In this document: piece by piece, positions 35,901 through 51,478 of the stretch
Position numbering within the stretch: position 1 is the stretch's first letter
Layout of the letters: every line of letters starts with the position of its first letter
Assembly: GCA_000442125.1 (NCBI GenBank)
Contig: KE546985.1
Location: forward strand, 614,377-678,376
Reading direction: 5' to 3'
DNA: 64,000 bases
DNA from: Opeltia flavorubescens
Taxonomy: Eukaryota; Ascomycota; Lecanoromycetes; Teloschistales; Teloschistaceae
Notes under the pieces: generated by a model
Seen by the model: the letters and a program-made list of their open reading frames with translations, nothing else
Database searches by the model: none
What the model was told of the DNA's origin: nothing
Made by a program: the position numbers and the translations under genes

Positions 35901-38900
35901 TAGTATTTTATTATTTATAAAAAGTATAGCGGTCGTTAATTAGAATAAATAGTAGCTAATAAAAAACCCCGATAATAAAGTTCTTATTTTCGCCTAATAG
36001 TTTATAATATAAATAGTTTATTAAATTGTTACCTATTAGGTTTAATTAAAAATAGGCTCTTTATTATAGTATATAAGTATATATAGCGAGATTAGGGTTA
36101 TATAATTATAATTTCGATTTTCTACTTTAAGTTAATAGAATTAATAGTAACTTATAGTATATTAATAAGATAAACTATATAGCGCGAAATTAAATAATTT
36201 CGAATTTTAAATAGGATATAAATAATAAAATTATATTTATCTTTTTTAAAGCCGGGGTATTAATTTAAAATTTATAATAATATCGAAAGTTATTTATATA
36301 AACCTATAATTTAATAATTATATAGAATAATAGAGTAAATTCTAAAAAAAGGCCGAATATATCCTTTTTAATATATTAACTTATAGAATAGTATATTATT
36401 ATATTATTTATATCTATTAAAGGTTAGAAATATATATTAAACGTTTTATTTTTAAAAGAATAATCGATAAATATTTTATTACTTTATAAAAAAAGAAAAA
36501 AAGAGTTATTAAGCGTATATTTAATAATATATAAATCTTTAAGTAATTTACTTTTAAAAATCTAATATTTTTATTTAGTACTATTCGCTCTTTTATTATT
36601 AGAGAAAAAAAAAAAGACTATATTAATATTAAAAGTATTAAAAAAAATAAAGAAGAAACGTTAATAAAAATCTAAAATAGATATTTATTAAATTTTACGG
36701 CTTTTAATTAATAAAGTTATTATTTTTAAATATTATTATTTAGCGGTATAAATAATAGATAAAATATATTATTTATATTATATAATATCGATATTATTAT
36801 TATATTATTAGATTTTTTCTAAATTTAAAAATTTAAAATTTTAGAATTTTATTATATCGATAATATCTATTAAAAATATTTAATATATATTTTAATAGGT
36901 TAATTATTTTTTAAATTAGCTATAGACTTTAAATATCCTATTTTTTAATTATATTATATAGAGTTTTAATTAATAATATAACTTTATTTATTATTTTAAA
37001 TTAGACCTTAAATTTTTAAAATATTCTATAAATAGAATAAAAATTATAGTATTAGCCTAATATCTTCTTTTTAATAAAGTAGAAAGAAGAAAAAATCGGT
37101 TAGTATTTTTAAATAGTTAATAATTTTAAAAAAATTCTAATTTATAATTTAAATCCCGTTATAGCTTTTTTAATTATTTATAATATAAAGAAATAAATAA
37201 TTTAAATATTTCTTTTAATAATAATTATATATTCGCCGCTTATTTATAGTTTAAAATAAAACTATTTAAAAAAAGTAATATAAGTTAAAAAATTAAGAAT
37301 AGGAATTTAATTAATCTATTTTTTAAAAAATTATTAGTAATATAGTAATTAAAATACTTTTTTAAATTTAAAAAGAGTATAATAATTAAATTTTACGCTA
37401 GAATTCGATATTTTATATAGATTATAAAGTTTATAAATTTTTAAATAATAGTATTTCGAAATAATATAAATTAATTTATATTATATATATATAATATTAA
37501 TTAGTATTTTATTTTATAATCTTATATTATTTTAATTAGAATATTTTCTATTTTAATATTAATATTAAAAAAGAATTATTTTAAAAATATAATAACTTAT
37601 TAAATATTTATTATTAATAAATATTTTTGCTTTTATAATTTATATTATAAAATAATATATTTTATATTTTTAAAATTATTATTATTAGTTTATATTTTTT
37701 ATTAAATATTTTATTATATATAAATAAAATAATATAATTAATTCAGGCTTTTATTATTTTAAAGCTAATAATAACCAGTAAATTTTTAATATTATAAAAT
37801 TTTTTTATTAAAAAGGTTTAAAAAGATTCGTTTTAATTTAAATTTACTATTTTTCTTTATTTTATAAAAAAATATTACGTAATATATTCCGCGAGATTTA
37901 TTAGTAACTATTATTTAATTAAATTTATATTTATTCGCCCGGTTATAAACTATTTATAATAATATTATATTTTAATTATTTAACTATATTAATAATTATC
38001 TAATTAAGGTACTAATAATAAAATTTCTATTTTAAATAAATCAGATCGATAATAAAAGTTTTATCTCGCTAGTTATTTTTTAAAATAAAGCTTAAAATTT
38101 TTTTTAATCTTTTATTTTATAAATATTAATATTTTTTTATTTTTTTTTCTATAATTTAATTCGACTAAAGTTTATAAAATAATTATTAGTTATTCCGAAA
38201 CTATTATTACTATTATAATTTTTTTTAATATTAATATTTTCTATTTTATTTATATATTTTAAAAAAGAGTTTTATTTAAACTAGCTTATAAATAATATTA
38301 AAGAATTTTATTATTTTTTATAAAAAATTATCTTTTTTAAATTAATAACTTTTTATAATTTTAAATAATATATTTTTAATAGATTTACTAGGCGGATATA
38401 TTTAAAAAGTATTAAAATAATACTTCTAATATAAGTATAATCCAATTTAACTAGTTAATTTTTTATTTATTTATATTAGATTATTATAAATTTTTTTAGC
38501 TATAGTTTTATTCTATTCCGCTACTATAATAAACTTTATTATTTTTAATTTATCTAATTTTAGGGTTTTAGTTTTTTTAAAAAGATAGTTTTTATATTAT
38601 ATTAAAATATTAGTTTAAATTTTTAATAAAAAATAAATATAAATTTATTTTATTATATTTTATATTAAATTTATAGTAATTTAATAGTATAGTATATAAT
38701 AGCTATAATTACTTTAAAAAACGGAGTTTTAGTATTTAAACTTAAAAGGGTTAGTCCTTCTAAAAAAATATAAATTTTATTTAAATTTCTAGAGTAGAAA
38801 TCGGCTTATTTTTATTATAAAAGTAATTAGAAAAGCTAATATAGAAAAAAAAGAAATAAAAAAAAATAAAATAAATATAACTTATTAATATATTATTAAT

Positions 38901-41900
38901 TATAATTTTATTAATAAAAAAATAAGTAATAAAATTTTATTATAAAATAAAAAAGAATTTTAATTATTTTCTATTATATAATATATTAATATAGCTATAA
39001 ATTTTAGGTATATATATAAAATAAAAATAGATTATTAATATTAGAAATATATTTAACGCCTATTAAAATAATATAATTCGTTTTATAAATAGGCTTTTAT
39101 ATTAATTAATTTAATAAAAGGTTTAAAATAAAAAATTATTTAATAATAATTTTATTTAATTACTAATAATAATTTATATTAAAATATTTTTTTTAAAATT
39201 TAATATTTTTTTTCTAATATATCTTTTAAACTATATATTTTATTAATTTATAAAATATTAAATCGTTTAATTTTATTTATATAATCTAATTAATAGTATA
39301 ATTTAAAGGGTAATAAAAAAATTTTTTATTTTTAATTTAGTTTTTTACTAAACTATATATAATTAGATTACTCTAGTTAGATTCTATAATTTTTAATAGT
39401 TTATTTTCTTTTAGATTATTTATTACTATTAGCTATAAAATTTAAATTTATTATTTTTTTATAATTTATAGTTTAAGTAAAAATATTATTTTTTAATAAA
39501 ATCGATTTTAAATAATAATAAAATTTATTATAAAAATATTATAATTTTATTAGGATCTTCTTTATAAAGTTATATAGATTATATTATATATTAATATTCT
39601 AAAATTTTATATTAAACGAAGATATAGATATTTAGTTATTACTAGAAACTAAGTATATATTTAATAGATTTTTTTATTATTTTAATAGTTTATTTCGAAA
39701 AATAATATATTATTAAACTAGATTATAATATAAATTTTTTTATTAAATACTATATTATATTTTATATAGTATTTAAAATTCTATAATATATTTTATTAAA
39801 TTTTAAAGTTTTAATATTTTTATTTTCTTAATTATTTAAAATAAGTATTTATTATTATAATTTTTACTAATAGTATTTATAATATATATTCTTATTTTAT
39901 AGTATAGGAAATACTATCGTTTAATAATTTCTATAATTATTAAATTTTTTACTATTATATTAAAGGCTTTAAATATAAAATAATAGCTAATAATATTAAA
40001 AAAACGGATTTTTACTTTAATAAAATAGTATATATATAAAATATTATAAAATATATATTATTTTTTTTTTTAACTTTTTTTTAAGTATTTTTATAGTTAT
40101 TAATCTTTAATCCGGTTATATTAGGATCGTAATAATAATAAATTTCTAAATATTTAAGAATTTACCGGTTATACCGTCTAATATTACTTTTAGTTATAAA
40201 AATAAATAAAAATAAAATTAATATTAATTACTAAATATATAAAGATAGTATAACTACTTTCGATAATATTATATATTTAGATTATAAAAAATATAATAAT
40301 TTATTAAAGCTATTAATAGGTATATAAATCGAATATATTATAATACTATTTAATATAACTTTTCTTAATTATAGAAATAAAAGAAGGATTTATATAATAA
40401 AATATCGAATATTAAACTATTAAAAGTAGTAAAAATAAAAAATAATTAATTTTTTAGATATTAATATTTTATAAACTATAAATTAATTAAAAGTTTAATA
40501 CTATTTATAATATTAAAATATTTTTATTTATTAAACGGGTAGATCTATTTATAATATTATTTTCGACTTTAATTTCTAAAATTATTAGAATATATTTCAA
40601 TTAAAATTTAATATTAAATATTTTAATATATAATATTTAATTTATTAAAGATCGTTTAATATAAGTAAAAATAAAATTATAAATATTAATAAAATATATT
40701 ATTTCTATATAAAATTATTAAATTATCTATATATAATATTATATAAAAAGCCGGTAGTAAATTTTATAAATAATTGAAGCTTTTTTTAATTTCTAGTTAT
40801 TTTATATAGTTAATATATTTAAATATATTTATTTAAAATATTTAGAATTATATTTATTAAATAATATTCGAATTATATTAGCCGGGAAATAATTTTCTAC
40901 GGTTATTATCCTTTTATTAAAAAGTAGATAATTTATAATATTAAATAGAAACTTTATAATAATTTAGGGAAAGAAGATACTTTATATTTTATCGAAGTAT
41001 CGACTTTTATATAGTTTATAATAAGCTTAAAATAAGTAAAACAGATAGATATTAATTAAAAAAATATTCTAGATTTTAGAAAATCGCTATTTAAAGACTG
41101 GTTTTATTTTATTATTAAAAAAATTATTAAAAATAAAATTTAAAATAATAATAGTACCTTTAATATTATTTAATTTATATTTATAAAATATTATCCTCTT
41201 TTATTTTTAGTTATTAATATTAGATAATATTTTATTTATAGATTAATTATTATAAAAATATATTTTAATTTAAATTATAATATTTAGTAGTTAAAGTTTA
41301 AAAGTTTTATATATATTTATAATTTTTTTTTTATATTCTACTTAGATCGAACCGCCATTTTTTTTTCTTTTTTTTATTTAATTACTTTTAGAATAAAAAA
41401 AGATATTAAAACGTTTTAATAGGATATATTAATTTTAAAAAAAAAAGATTATATAAATATTTTTATATTAAAAGAGAATTTTTTATAAAAAGTTATTTTA
41501 TTAATTTATAATTTCTTTTTATTATTTTTATTATTAAATTTAATCTTTTAAATCTTTTATTATTAATTATTATTATCTCGATTTTTTTTTTTATTTTTAT
41601 ACTTTTATTTTTTTAGTTTTTTTTTTTTATATTCTATCTACTAATTTATTTATTCACCCCGCTATTTTGTATTAATTAAAGCCTTATTATATTTTATAAC
41701 TAATAATAATCTAGTATATTTAATATTAAATTTAAAATCTTAAATTCTAATATACCCGCCGTTTTTATTTTAAGCGCGTATCTATTATAATTTTTAAAAA
41801 TATTAAAATATTTATTTTTTATCTCGCGAATTTTAATATAATAAAGTTTATTTATAAAGTAATCGATAAGATTAAAATATTAATAATAGATATAGGTAGT

Positions 41901-44611
41901 AATAAAAATTAAGCTTTTAAAGCTATTAAAACTAAATATTTAAATTTTAAAAAAAAAATAATTTTTTAGAACTTTTAATATATTTTTAAAGAATTTAATA
42001 TAAATAAAATTATATTTAAAGCTATCGAGCCTATAATAATCTTATTTTTTAAACTCTAGCTTATTAAAGGTAAATATATACTATAGGTTCTAGTAATATT
42101 TAACTTTTATTATTATTTAACTCGTTTATTATATTTATTAAGCGATTTTAGTTAATTATTTATTTTTATTTATTTTAATCTCCGCTTTAAAATCTATTTA
42201 AAAATATTAAATATTTTATATATAAATTTAATATATTATTATTAATTAAAAAGTAATCGATATAATAGAATTAAATATATTAATAGAATTAGTAAAAATT
42301 ATAATAAATATAATATAGATTTTATAATATTTAAATTAATAAAACTAATTTTTTAATTTTAACTATTATTTTTATTATATAGGCTAGCTTTATTATAAAA
42401 ATCGTATACTTATTTTTATAGTATTTAAACTATTTAATTAAAAATATATAAAATTTTATTTATATAATAAATCTTTTTAAATTAATATTAATAGTAGTTT
42501 TCTATAATAATATAATATAATTAATAAAAAAATTCCTATAAAAATCTATAATTAAATAATATATCGATTTTTTTTTATAATTATATTTTTTTTATCTATA
42601 CTTTAATAATAGATTAATTCGAAATTAGTAGTATAATTACGCTATTAATATAAAAAGTATTTATAATTTTATATTATCTAATAATTATATATTATTTAAA
42701 TAATATTATAGACTAGTAAATTTAATAATAGCGTTATATATAATATTATAAATATAATTATAAATTCTAAATAACTAAATTTTTTATTAGTAGAATAATT
42801 AATTTAATAATTAGATCGCTTTAATAAAAAAAAACGCTATTAATAAATTATATAATTAGATTACTAAAATTAAATATTAAAATAATATTTTTTATTATTT
42901 TTATAGGGTATTTTATATTATAGTTTATTTAGATTTTTATTAATATATTTTATAAATATAAAGTTATAATTTTAATCTATATAATATAATATAAAAATCG
43001 AAGACGAAGTATTAATTACTAGAAAAATTTTTATTTTATATTATAATAAATAATATTATTAATAGTAAAGTTTTATAGAATTTATTAAAATACTAGTATT
43101 ATATCGACTAGTTTAATATTAGTTTTATAAAAAACTTTATACTTTTTTTTTTTAAAAATTTAAATTTCGAATCGATCTAAAATAATCAAAAAAAGCGCTA
43201 TATTTATAGAAAGTATCGTTTAGTTTATATAATTAATAAAAATATCTATAGTTAAACTCGGCTTTAAAAAAGCGGTAATTAATAATAAAAATTTAGCTAA
43301 TTTCTAATTAAATTATTTTTATATATTTACGCGTAATTTTTTTTAAAAAGTTTATATTTCTAATTATAATAATATATAATATTATTATTAGCGTCTATTA
43401 ACCTTTAAATATATTAATAGTTAAAATTTTTAATTTTTTTAAATATTTTTAGTTTTTAACTCGGTTTTTATTATAGTTATATATTATTTTATAAAAAATA
43501 AAAATTATAATAAATTTAGATATAAATTCTATTTTAATATATAAATCCGCTAATATTAATTTTAATATTATATCGAACTTTTTTTTATTAATTTTTAAAT
43601 AATTAATTTTTATAGTATTATTATCTATTTTTTATAAATTTATAAATAAGTATAACTATTTTATAATATTTTTTATTTATTTTTAAATAATTAATATTAT
43701 TTAAATTAATTTTAATAATATTATATTATTAATACTATTTAAAATTTACTAATTATAAAATATATATTTTATAATATTAAAATAATCGCGGTTTTTATAT
43801 TAATATTATAAATATAGTTTAACTTTTTAATATCTATTTTTTATTTTATTTATAAACGAGCTTTTATTAATTTAAATAAAAAAATTATCGAATATTATAT
43901 CGTTTCCCGCTAGAATAATTTAATAGATATTTTTAAATACGGTTAATATTTAGTTTAAATTATTTATTAATACTAAAATTATAATAAATTCCGTATTATT
44001 AATTATAATTATTTTTTATAATTAATTATAATTAATTTAAAATATTATAATTATTAAATAAACCGCTATTATAATCGTTTTAATAAAAATACCGGTTTTT
44101 TTTACTAAAAACCGATCCGCGATCTTTTTAAAAAATTTTTAAAAAATTATATACTTATTTTTTTTAAACGACCCGCTTTAAAATAAATATATAAAAAAAC
44201 CTTTATATTTTATATATAATTAGTTATATTTTTTAAATATTTTTAATTTAGATAATTTTATTTTTATTATTTTAATAAGTATTATATACTTTTTTTATTT
44301 TATAAAAAACTATTTATATATTTTTATTTTATTTTAAAATATATAATATTTTTTATTTAAATTACTACTAATAAAAAATATTATTTTTATTATTAATAGC
44401 TTTTAAACTATTATAATAATATACTATCTAGATATTTATTAATTTAATATATATAATAAAAAAACTTTTTTATATTATAACCGCGATATTTATAAATTCG
44501 ATATTTATAAAAAAAAAAGTTTTTTATATTAAAACCGTAGTATTTTCGGGTTTAAAATATAGGTTTAATAAAATTTCTTTATTTATAATTAAAGTTTTTA
44601 AATATTCTAAT

Positions 44612-45484
44612 ATTAAGCCTAATAGTAATAAAAAATAGGAATATAGTATATTTTTAGAAATATACTAATTTAATTAGTTTAAGTCTACTAATTTATTTAA
44701 TTTTTCGATTTATTCCTAGTTAATTTTTTATTTAAATTTTTATCGTTTAAAATTTAAAATATCGCTAAATTTTTATAAATAGAATTTAAAAATAAGCTAA
44801 ATATATTAAAATATATTTTTTAAAATTTTATTAAAAGGTTTAATTATAAAATAATTAATTAATAAAATTATCGCTAGCGAATTTTAATAAAAAATATTAA
44901 AACGTTTTTTTATAATTTAAAATTAGTTTTTTATTTTTTTAAATTTAATTATATTTTTATTTTTTATTATTAAATATTTTTTTTATTTTAACTATTTTTA
45001 TATTTAATTTAAAAATAATTTTTATAAATTTAAAAAACTATTTAAATTATAACTACTAATATATAAATAAAAGAAATAATAAATAATTTATATTAAATTA
45101 AATTTTATAATTAGAATTTAGAATTATTATATTAATTATAATAAATATATAATATATATAAATATTAATATTAACGGTTATAAATTTTTATATTAATTTT
45201 TAATTTTTTATAATAAAAAATAAAGGTATAATATATTTTTATAAATTTATTAATTTAATTAATTTAAATTTATTAATTTATTTAAATTTTTAATTTATTT
45301 TTAATCGGTTTATATTTAAATTCTAATTATTAAAAAATTAAAATATTATTTAACTTTTATAAATTAAATTTAAAAATAAATTAAATATTATAAAATATAT
45401 TTTTTAAAGTTCTTTTAATAGGTCCGATTATAGAATAATTAACTAATAAAATTATCGCTAGTAGATTTTAATAAAAAATACTAA
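44612..45484. repeat. Diverged direct repeat pair, about 280 bp each, 584 bp apart
   Basis: The segments 44,620-44,895 and 45,210-45,484 match along their length, ending in ATTATCGCTAGCGAATTTTA at 44,867 versus the same with TA for CG at 45,451. The differences I compared are mainly transitions, with a few-base indel. They could be solo or paired long terminal repeats, or a tandem duplication. Confidence 0.55.
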
Positions 45485-47644
45485 GTTATCCTTTTATAGC
45501 TATTTTAATTAAAATTAAATAAAAAATTAATAATAAATAATAAAAATATAATTAAATTTGAAATAGTATAAAATAAATTATAAATTATAATATTAATATT
45601 ATAAATCTAATAATTAGATATAATATATTTATATCGTTTAAATTTTTTAGAATATTAAAAGTATTAAAAATATTATAATTATTTTTAATAAAAAACTATT
45701 ATTAAAATTATTTAAAAAAAATTATTAAAATATTAAAAAATAATTTTAAATTTATTTAATTTAAAATATTTTATTTTATAAAAAAAATATTAATATTTTT
45801 TTAAATAAATAAATAATATTTATAATATTAATATCTATTATATTTTATTTAATTATTTATAATAATTAATAATAATAATTATAAATAATATAATTTAATT
45901 TAAAATTAAATATAAGATTTAAAGAAAATTTCGAACTTTTTTTTCTATAATTACAGGATTTTTATTTTATTTATTATATTTATTTAATTTTAGATAAAAA
46001 AACTTTTAATTAAAAAAATTTATAGAACCTTTTTATATAAAATATTCTATTATTTTTTTATTATTATCTCTACTTATTAATAAATATTACTAGTTTTTAA
46101 TTTAATTTTCCTTTATTATCGACTTTTAATATTCGGATTATTAATAGTCTATATAGAATATTAATAGTATATTAACTAATTATAATTAATTTTTAAAATT
46201 AAACGCGGATTTATTATTAAATTTTTATACTTTTAAAACTTTTTAAATTTTAAACTATTAATTAAATTTAATCTTTAAAATTAAGCGTAAAAATTATTTT
46301 TTTTTTATTTTATATCCCTAATATTATTTTTTTAAAATAAAACTTTTATATTTTTTTATTTTATATATTTATATTTTTTTTTTTATCTTTTTATTTTATT
46401 TTATTTTCTTTTTTTAAGAACGTTTTAATAAATAAATAAAAAAAGTCTTTTATTATTTTTAATAATAAAGAAAAATATATATAATAATTTTTATAATAAT
46501 AAATTAATTAAATAAATTTTATAGCTTATTAAATAGAAATATTAACTATATAATCCGAATTTATCACTCGAAATTTATTTATAATAATTATAGTTATAAA
46601 TTTACCTTTTAATATAGCTATTATATAAATTATTTTCTTTTTTATAATTATTCCTCCTACTTTTAAAAAAGAGAATTAAAATTTAATTAATATATATTCT
46701 TTTATTTATTTATAAAGCCCGAATTTATTTATAAATAAATTTAAATATTAATTAATCTATTTATAATCTAGGTTTTACTTACTAATAATCGATATAGGGT
46801 TATTATATAAAATCCAGCGTATTTTTTCTTTAAAACTATTTTTTTTTATAAATATATCTAGTTAAAGTTTATTTAAATTTTTTACTAAAATTTAAAATCG
46901 ATTTAGTTATAATTTATATTTTTTATTTTTAAAAAGTAATTAACTATTATTATTTACCTTAAATATTCGCTATAAAGTTAAATATAAATTATTACTACCC
47001 GCTATTTATTTTATTATTAAGCTTAATATAAAGTTTTATATAATATTAAAAANGGATAAAATTAAATTAAAATTATTTTTATTTATTATCTATTCTATTA
47101 TTAAATTTAAGGAAAGATTTTATATAATTTTAAAAATAGATAAAATTAAATTTTAACTATTTTTATTTATAGTTTATTTAATTATTAAATTTAAAAAAAA
47201 ATTTAATATAATACCGGAAGTAAATTTATTTAAAAACTATTATATTTTATACTTTTAAACTAATCTAATAAAATTTTAAATACTTATTATAAATCCTTTT
47301 TTTTTATTTCTATCTATAACTACTAATTTCTTTAAGCCTTAAATATTTATATATTCTATTATCTATTATTTATTAATATATAAAATCTAAAATATAACTA
47401 TTTCCTTTATATAGCCTTTTTAACTACTAATAGTTATATAAAATTATATTCCTTTAATTTATTATATAGCTACTACTAGGAATAATAAGTCTAGTATATC
47501 TAATAAAAATAATTTAAGTAATAAATTAGAGGATAAATAAATTTTATAATTTTTCGAGCGAATTTTATTAATAGGCTTATTACTTTTATATTACTAGTAT
47601 AGGTTATTTTAAATTAATTCTTTTTATATTTTAAAAAATAGCTT

Positions 47645-47825
47645 TAATAATAATTATAACTTTAATAAAAATTTTAATAATAATTTTATTAAAGGTTCCG
47701 ATAATAATTTTAATAAAAATTTTAATAATAACTTTAATAAAAGTTCTAATAATAATTTTAATAAAAATTCTAATAATAATTTTAATAAAAATTCTAATAA
47801 TAATTTTAATAAAAGTTCTAATAGT
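47645..47825. repeat. 24-bp tandem array, about 7 copies
   Basis: Units of AATAATAATTTTAATAAAAA plus four bases repeat with an exact 24-bp period. The period is a multiple of three and in one frame reads NNNFNKNS per unit. Before RIP the A-rich codons would have been G-richer, so this is plausibly the relic of a protein with an 8-residue repeat. No adjoining open frame remains to prove it. Confidence 0.7.
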
Positions 47826-48572
47826 ATAATAAATATAAATACTAAATTTTTTTCTACTATCGATTACTATAATATAAATTTTAATATTTAAATTCCTTTT
47901 TTAATATTATTTTTATTATATTATATTTTTAAATATTTTCGATACTAAATTAATATAGTTTTAAATACTACGGCTTAATATATATATTTATATAGTAAAT
48001 AAAACTTTATTAANNTTTTAAATAGTAATTAATAGNNGTAAANATTNTATTATCTAGTTATTTATAATAGCGCGATATATTAACTAGTTATAATATAAAA
48101 TATTATAAATTTATTCTTTAAAGATTAAAAAAGAGATTTAATTATACTACTATTTTTATATTTTATAGAAATATTTAAATAGGGTACTATAAAATAAAAT
48201 TTTTTTAATAATAAATAAAAAGTTTTTTTTACTAGCTAGTTATAACTCTATAAACTTGACTTTTAAATTTTAGAATATAGATATTTAGAATAGATATTTA
48301 TATTAAATATTTAAATTTAATAGAAATAAAATATTAATAATTTTATCGCGTATATTAAAAATCTAATTATTTATAAAACGGTCTTTAAATTTATATATTA
48401 TTTATTATATAATTAATATATTATAAAAAATTAAAAAATAATTATTAATAGAATTAAATCTAACTACTATAAATACGTCCNGCTTAATTATAATATCGAT
48501 AATAGTAGCTAGAGTTATAATATATATATATTATTTTTTATAATATATATACTATAATATATTTAGAAAAAG

Positions 48573-48612
48573 AATAGAAAAAAAAAGAAAAAAAAAANAA
48601 AAAAAAAAAAAA
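48573..48612. repeat. Purine/A-rich low-complexity tract
   Basis: Long A runs broken by single Gs and one N (48,598). It is simple sequence within the RIP block and no function can be assigned. Confidence 0.7.
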
Positions 48613-51456
48613 TAATCCTTTTATTTTATATAATAAATAAATAATTTAAATTAATAAAATTATTATTCTAGTTTTAAAGGCTATTTATAGTATTAAAATT
48701 TTTAGTTAATATACCGCGATATAGAATAATATATTTATTAAAACGTATATTTATAATAAATACCGGTAAATAAAAAAATAACCTATTAATCTAATCTATT
48801 CTATTTTAATTTTCCGCTTTAAAGTATTTTAATATAAAGTATATATATTAATTAACTAGCGGTTAGAGTTTTAATAATTTATTTTAATATTATATATTTA
48901 TAGTTTTAAATTATTTATTATTATTAATTTAATAAATTTTAATTAAATATAAATAGATTATTTTATATATTTAAATTTACTTTTTAATACTTTTTTTAAA
49001 ATTATACCTTTTAAAAAAACCTATTTTAATTTTAGTTTTAACAATTTTTTTATTTATAATAAAATTATATTATTATTTAAGAAATTTTATTTATAAAAAT
49101 AAATTAAAGTTTTTAATAATTTTTAAAATATAGTATAATATTATAAAATCGATTTTTATTTATAAATATTAACCCGTAATACGGTTTTAATATTAATAAA
49201 ACTAGTAAAAAATAATTAACTCTATTATTTATAAAAAATCGTATATTTTAAAATATATAATATTATTTTTAATTTATTCTATTTTTTTATTAAAAATATT
49301 TTTCTTTTTATTAATTTTCTATTTAAAGCTTTTAATTTTATTTAAACTAAAATTAATTAATAAAACGCTATTAATAAATAAAAAAATAATATTTATTAAA
49401 ATTTATATAATCCTAATACCTCTATATAAACTATATAAACTAAAGTTTATATTATTAAATAGTTTTTTATAATAAAAACTAGATTTAATAAAGCTTTTTA
49501 TAATATAATAAAATAAATTAAACTTTTTAAATATTTAAATAAACTTATATTTAATAAAATAATAAAATTTTTTAAAATCTATTAAAAATTTTAAATTATT
49601 TTTATTATATTTAAAATTCTAGACTTTTTATTTTAAAACGTTAAATATTAGTAATTTCTAATAATTTTTAAAAAAACCAATACTAACCTCTTTATTATAA
49701 CCGCCGCTACTAACTATTAACTTTTTTAGCGCTTAAATATTTAAAATATTTTTAAATTTATCTATATTTAAATTAATTAATAGTTTTTTTTTTTAAAAAT
49801 TTTTATTATTAAGTTTAAATTAGTTTATAGGTAAAAAACTATATTTTTTATTATATAAAAATATTTTAATATTATTATTTAAGTTTTTACCTATATTTTA
49901 CGTATAATATATAAAAGCTAAACTTTATAAAAATTCGAAGCTTTATAAAAAAAAAGCTGGTAATAAATAGTTAAAATAAAATACGTAGGGTTATTTATAT
50001 AGCGAGATTCCGTTTATTTTAATATTTAGAAAATTAAGCGGTATAGCTTTAATTATTAATAAATCCTATACGATTTTAGTTTAATATTATTATTTTAGGT
50101 TTTCTACTAGAAATATTTTTCTATTTTTAAAATCGAAATAATTCTAGATTTAAATATAATTAACGCGTTTTAATAATACTTTTAAATATAATAAAATATT
50201 ATTAATATTATTTTATAATAAAATAATAAGCTTATTAAATTATAAAAAATAGTTTTATAAATATAAATAGTATAAAATAGATCTATAATATATTTAAAGA
50301 TTTATTAGAATTTATAAAACTTTACTACTAAATTAATTATTTAAATATATTTAAAATAAATATAAAATATTTTTAAATATTATATTAAAAAAAATTTCCT
50401 TTTAAATAAAATAAAAAATATTAAAAAAATATTTTATAATATACTATTTTAGAATTAAAGTAACGGTTTTAAAAGTTTATTATTTTATTTTATATTTAAA
50501 ATTATTAAATTCGAACTCTAAATTACTTATTTTTATAAATTAAAAGATTTAAATAATAAAAGCTTTAAAATTTTTAAAATTTAATCGGTTTTTTTATTAT
50601 AAATAAATTATATATAAGAATTATTTAATTTCGAAAATCGTATCACAGGTAATTTATATAAACTTATATAAAAATAAAAATAGTATTATCTATATATATA
50701 ATTTATATTTATTATTATTTAAGATAAACTAACTTTAAAATATATATAAAAGTGATTTAAATATTTAATCTAGTTAATTAATTATTATTTTTTAATTTTT
50801 TTCTATTATAATAATAATCAAATTTATAGCGAGTATAAAGCTTTAATTTTTATTAGGCTAGTAGTAAAAGCTAAAGCTAGAAGTAATTAATTTTAACTAT
50901 ATTATATTAACTGGATTATTTTTATAATTTTAATAAAATTATTCTAGCTTTTTAAATATAGATTAAAAGGTTATAAATTCTATTTATATTCTTTTAAATC
51001 CGTCCTTTATTTAAATAGTTACTATTTTTTTAAAAAATAATATAAAAGATTTAGTAAAAATATTAAAAAGGCGTTATAAATCGCCGCGATAAAGGTATTT
51101 AATATTTATAATATACTTATTAAAGAAATTAAAAAAAAATATATTTTTAAAATCGTTATAATTATAGTTTTTATATATAAATAAATAAAAAAAATAATTA
51201 AATATATATATTCAATTAAATAATTTATAAAATTAAATAAAATATAAAAATTTATAACTTTATATAATATTTATAAAGATAGAAATAATAAAAGAAGCGA
51301 TATTAATAATAAAAAAATATTAAAATTATTTTTTAAATTTAAAGATTAGATATTATAAAATTAAAAGAATCGGGTAATATATAAAAGATTTATATAAACA
51401 ACCGTATTTATTTATAAACGACTTTAAATTTTTAATAATTATTAAATAATTATACC

Positions 51457-51478
51457 GAATTTATTTATAAATAAATTT
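51457..51478. repeat. Member of a dispersed 22-bp palindrome family
   Basis: GAATTTATTTATAAATAAAT plus TT is a near-perfect palindrome preceded by CC. Related copies occur at 46,721-46,742, 52,751-52,770 (AACTTATTTATAAATAAGTT, perfect), 59,848-59,869, 61,056-61,077 and three to four times in the 37-bp array at 54.5 kb. Sharing of flanking bases such as CCGAA suggests a true repeat family rather than chance in AT-rich DNA. Confidence 0.5.

Noticed and set aside
35280-36120. Possible helicase or transposase relic on the plus strand
   Set aside because: Long stop-poor patches exist, but no Walker, helicase or DDE motif could be identified, and AT-rich codons (I, K, N, Y, F) dominate any frame.
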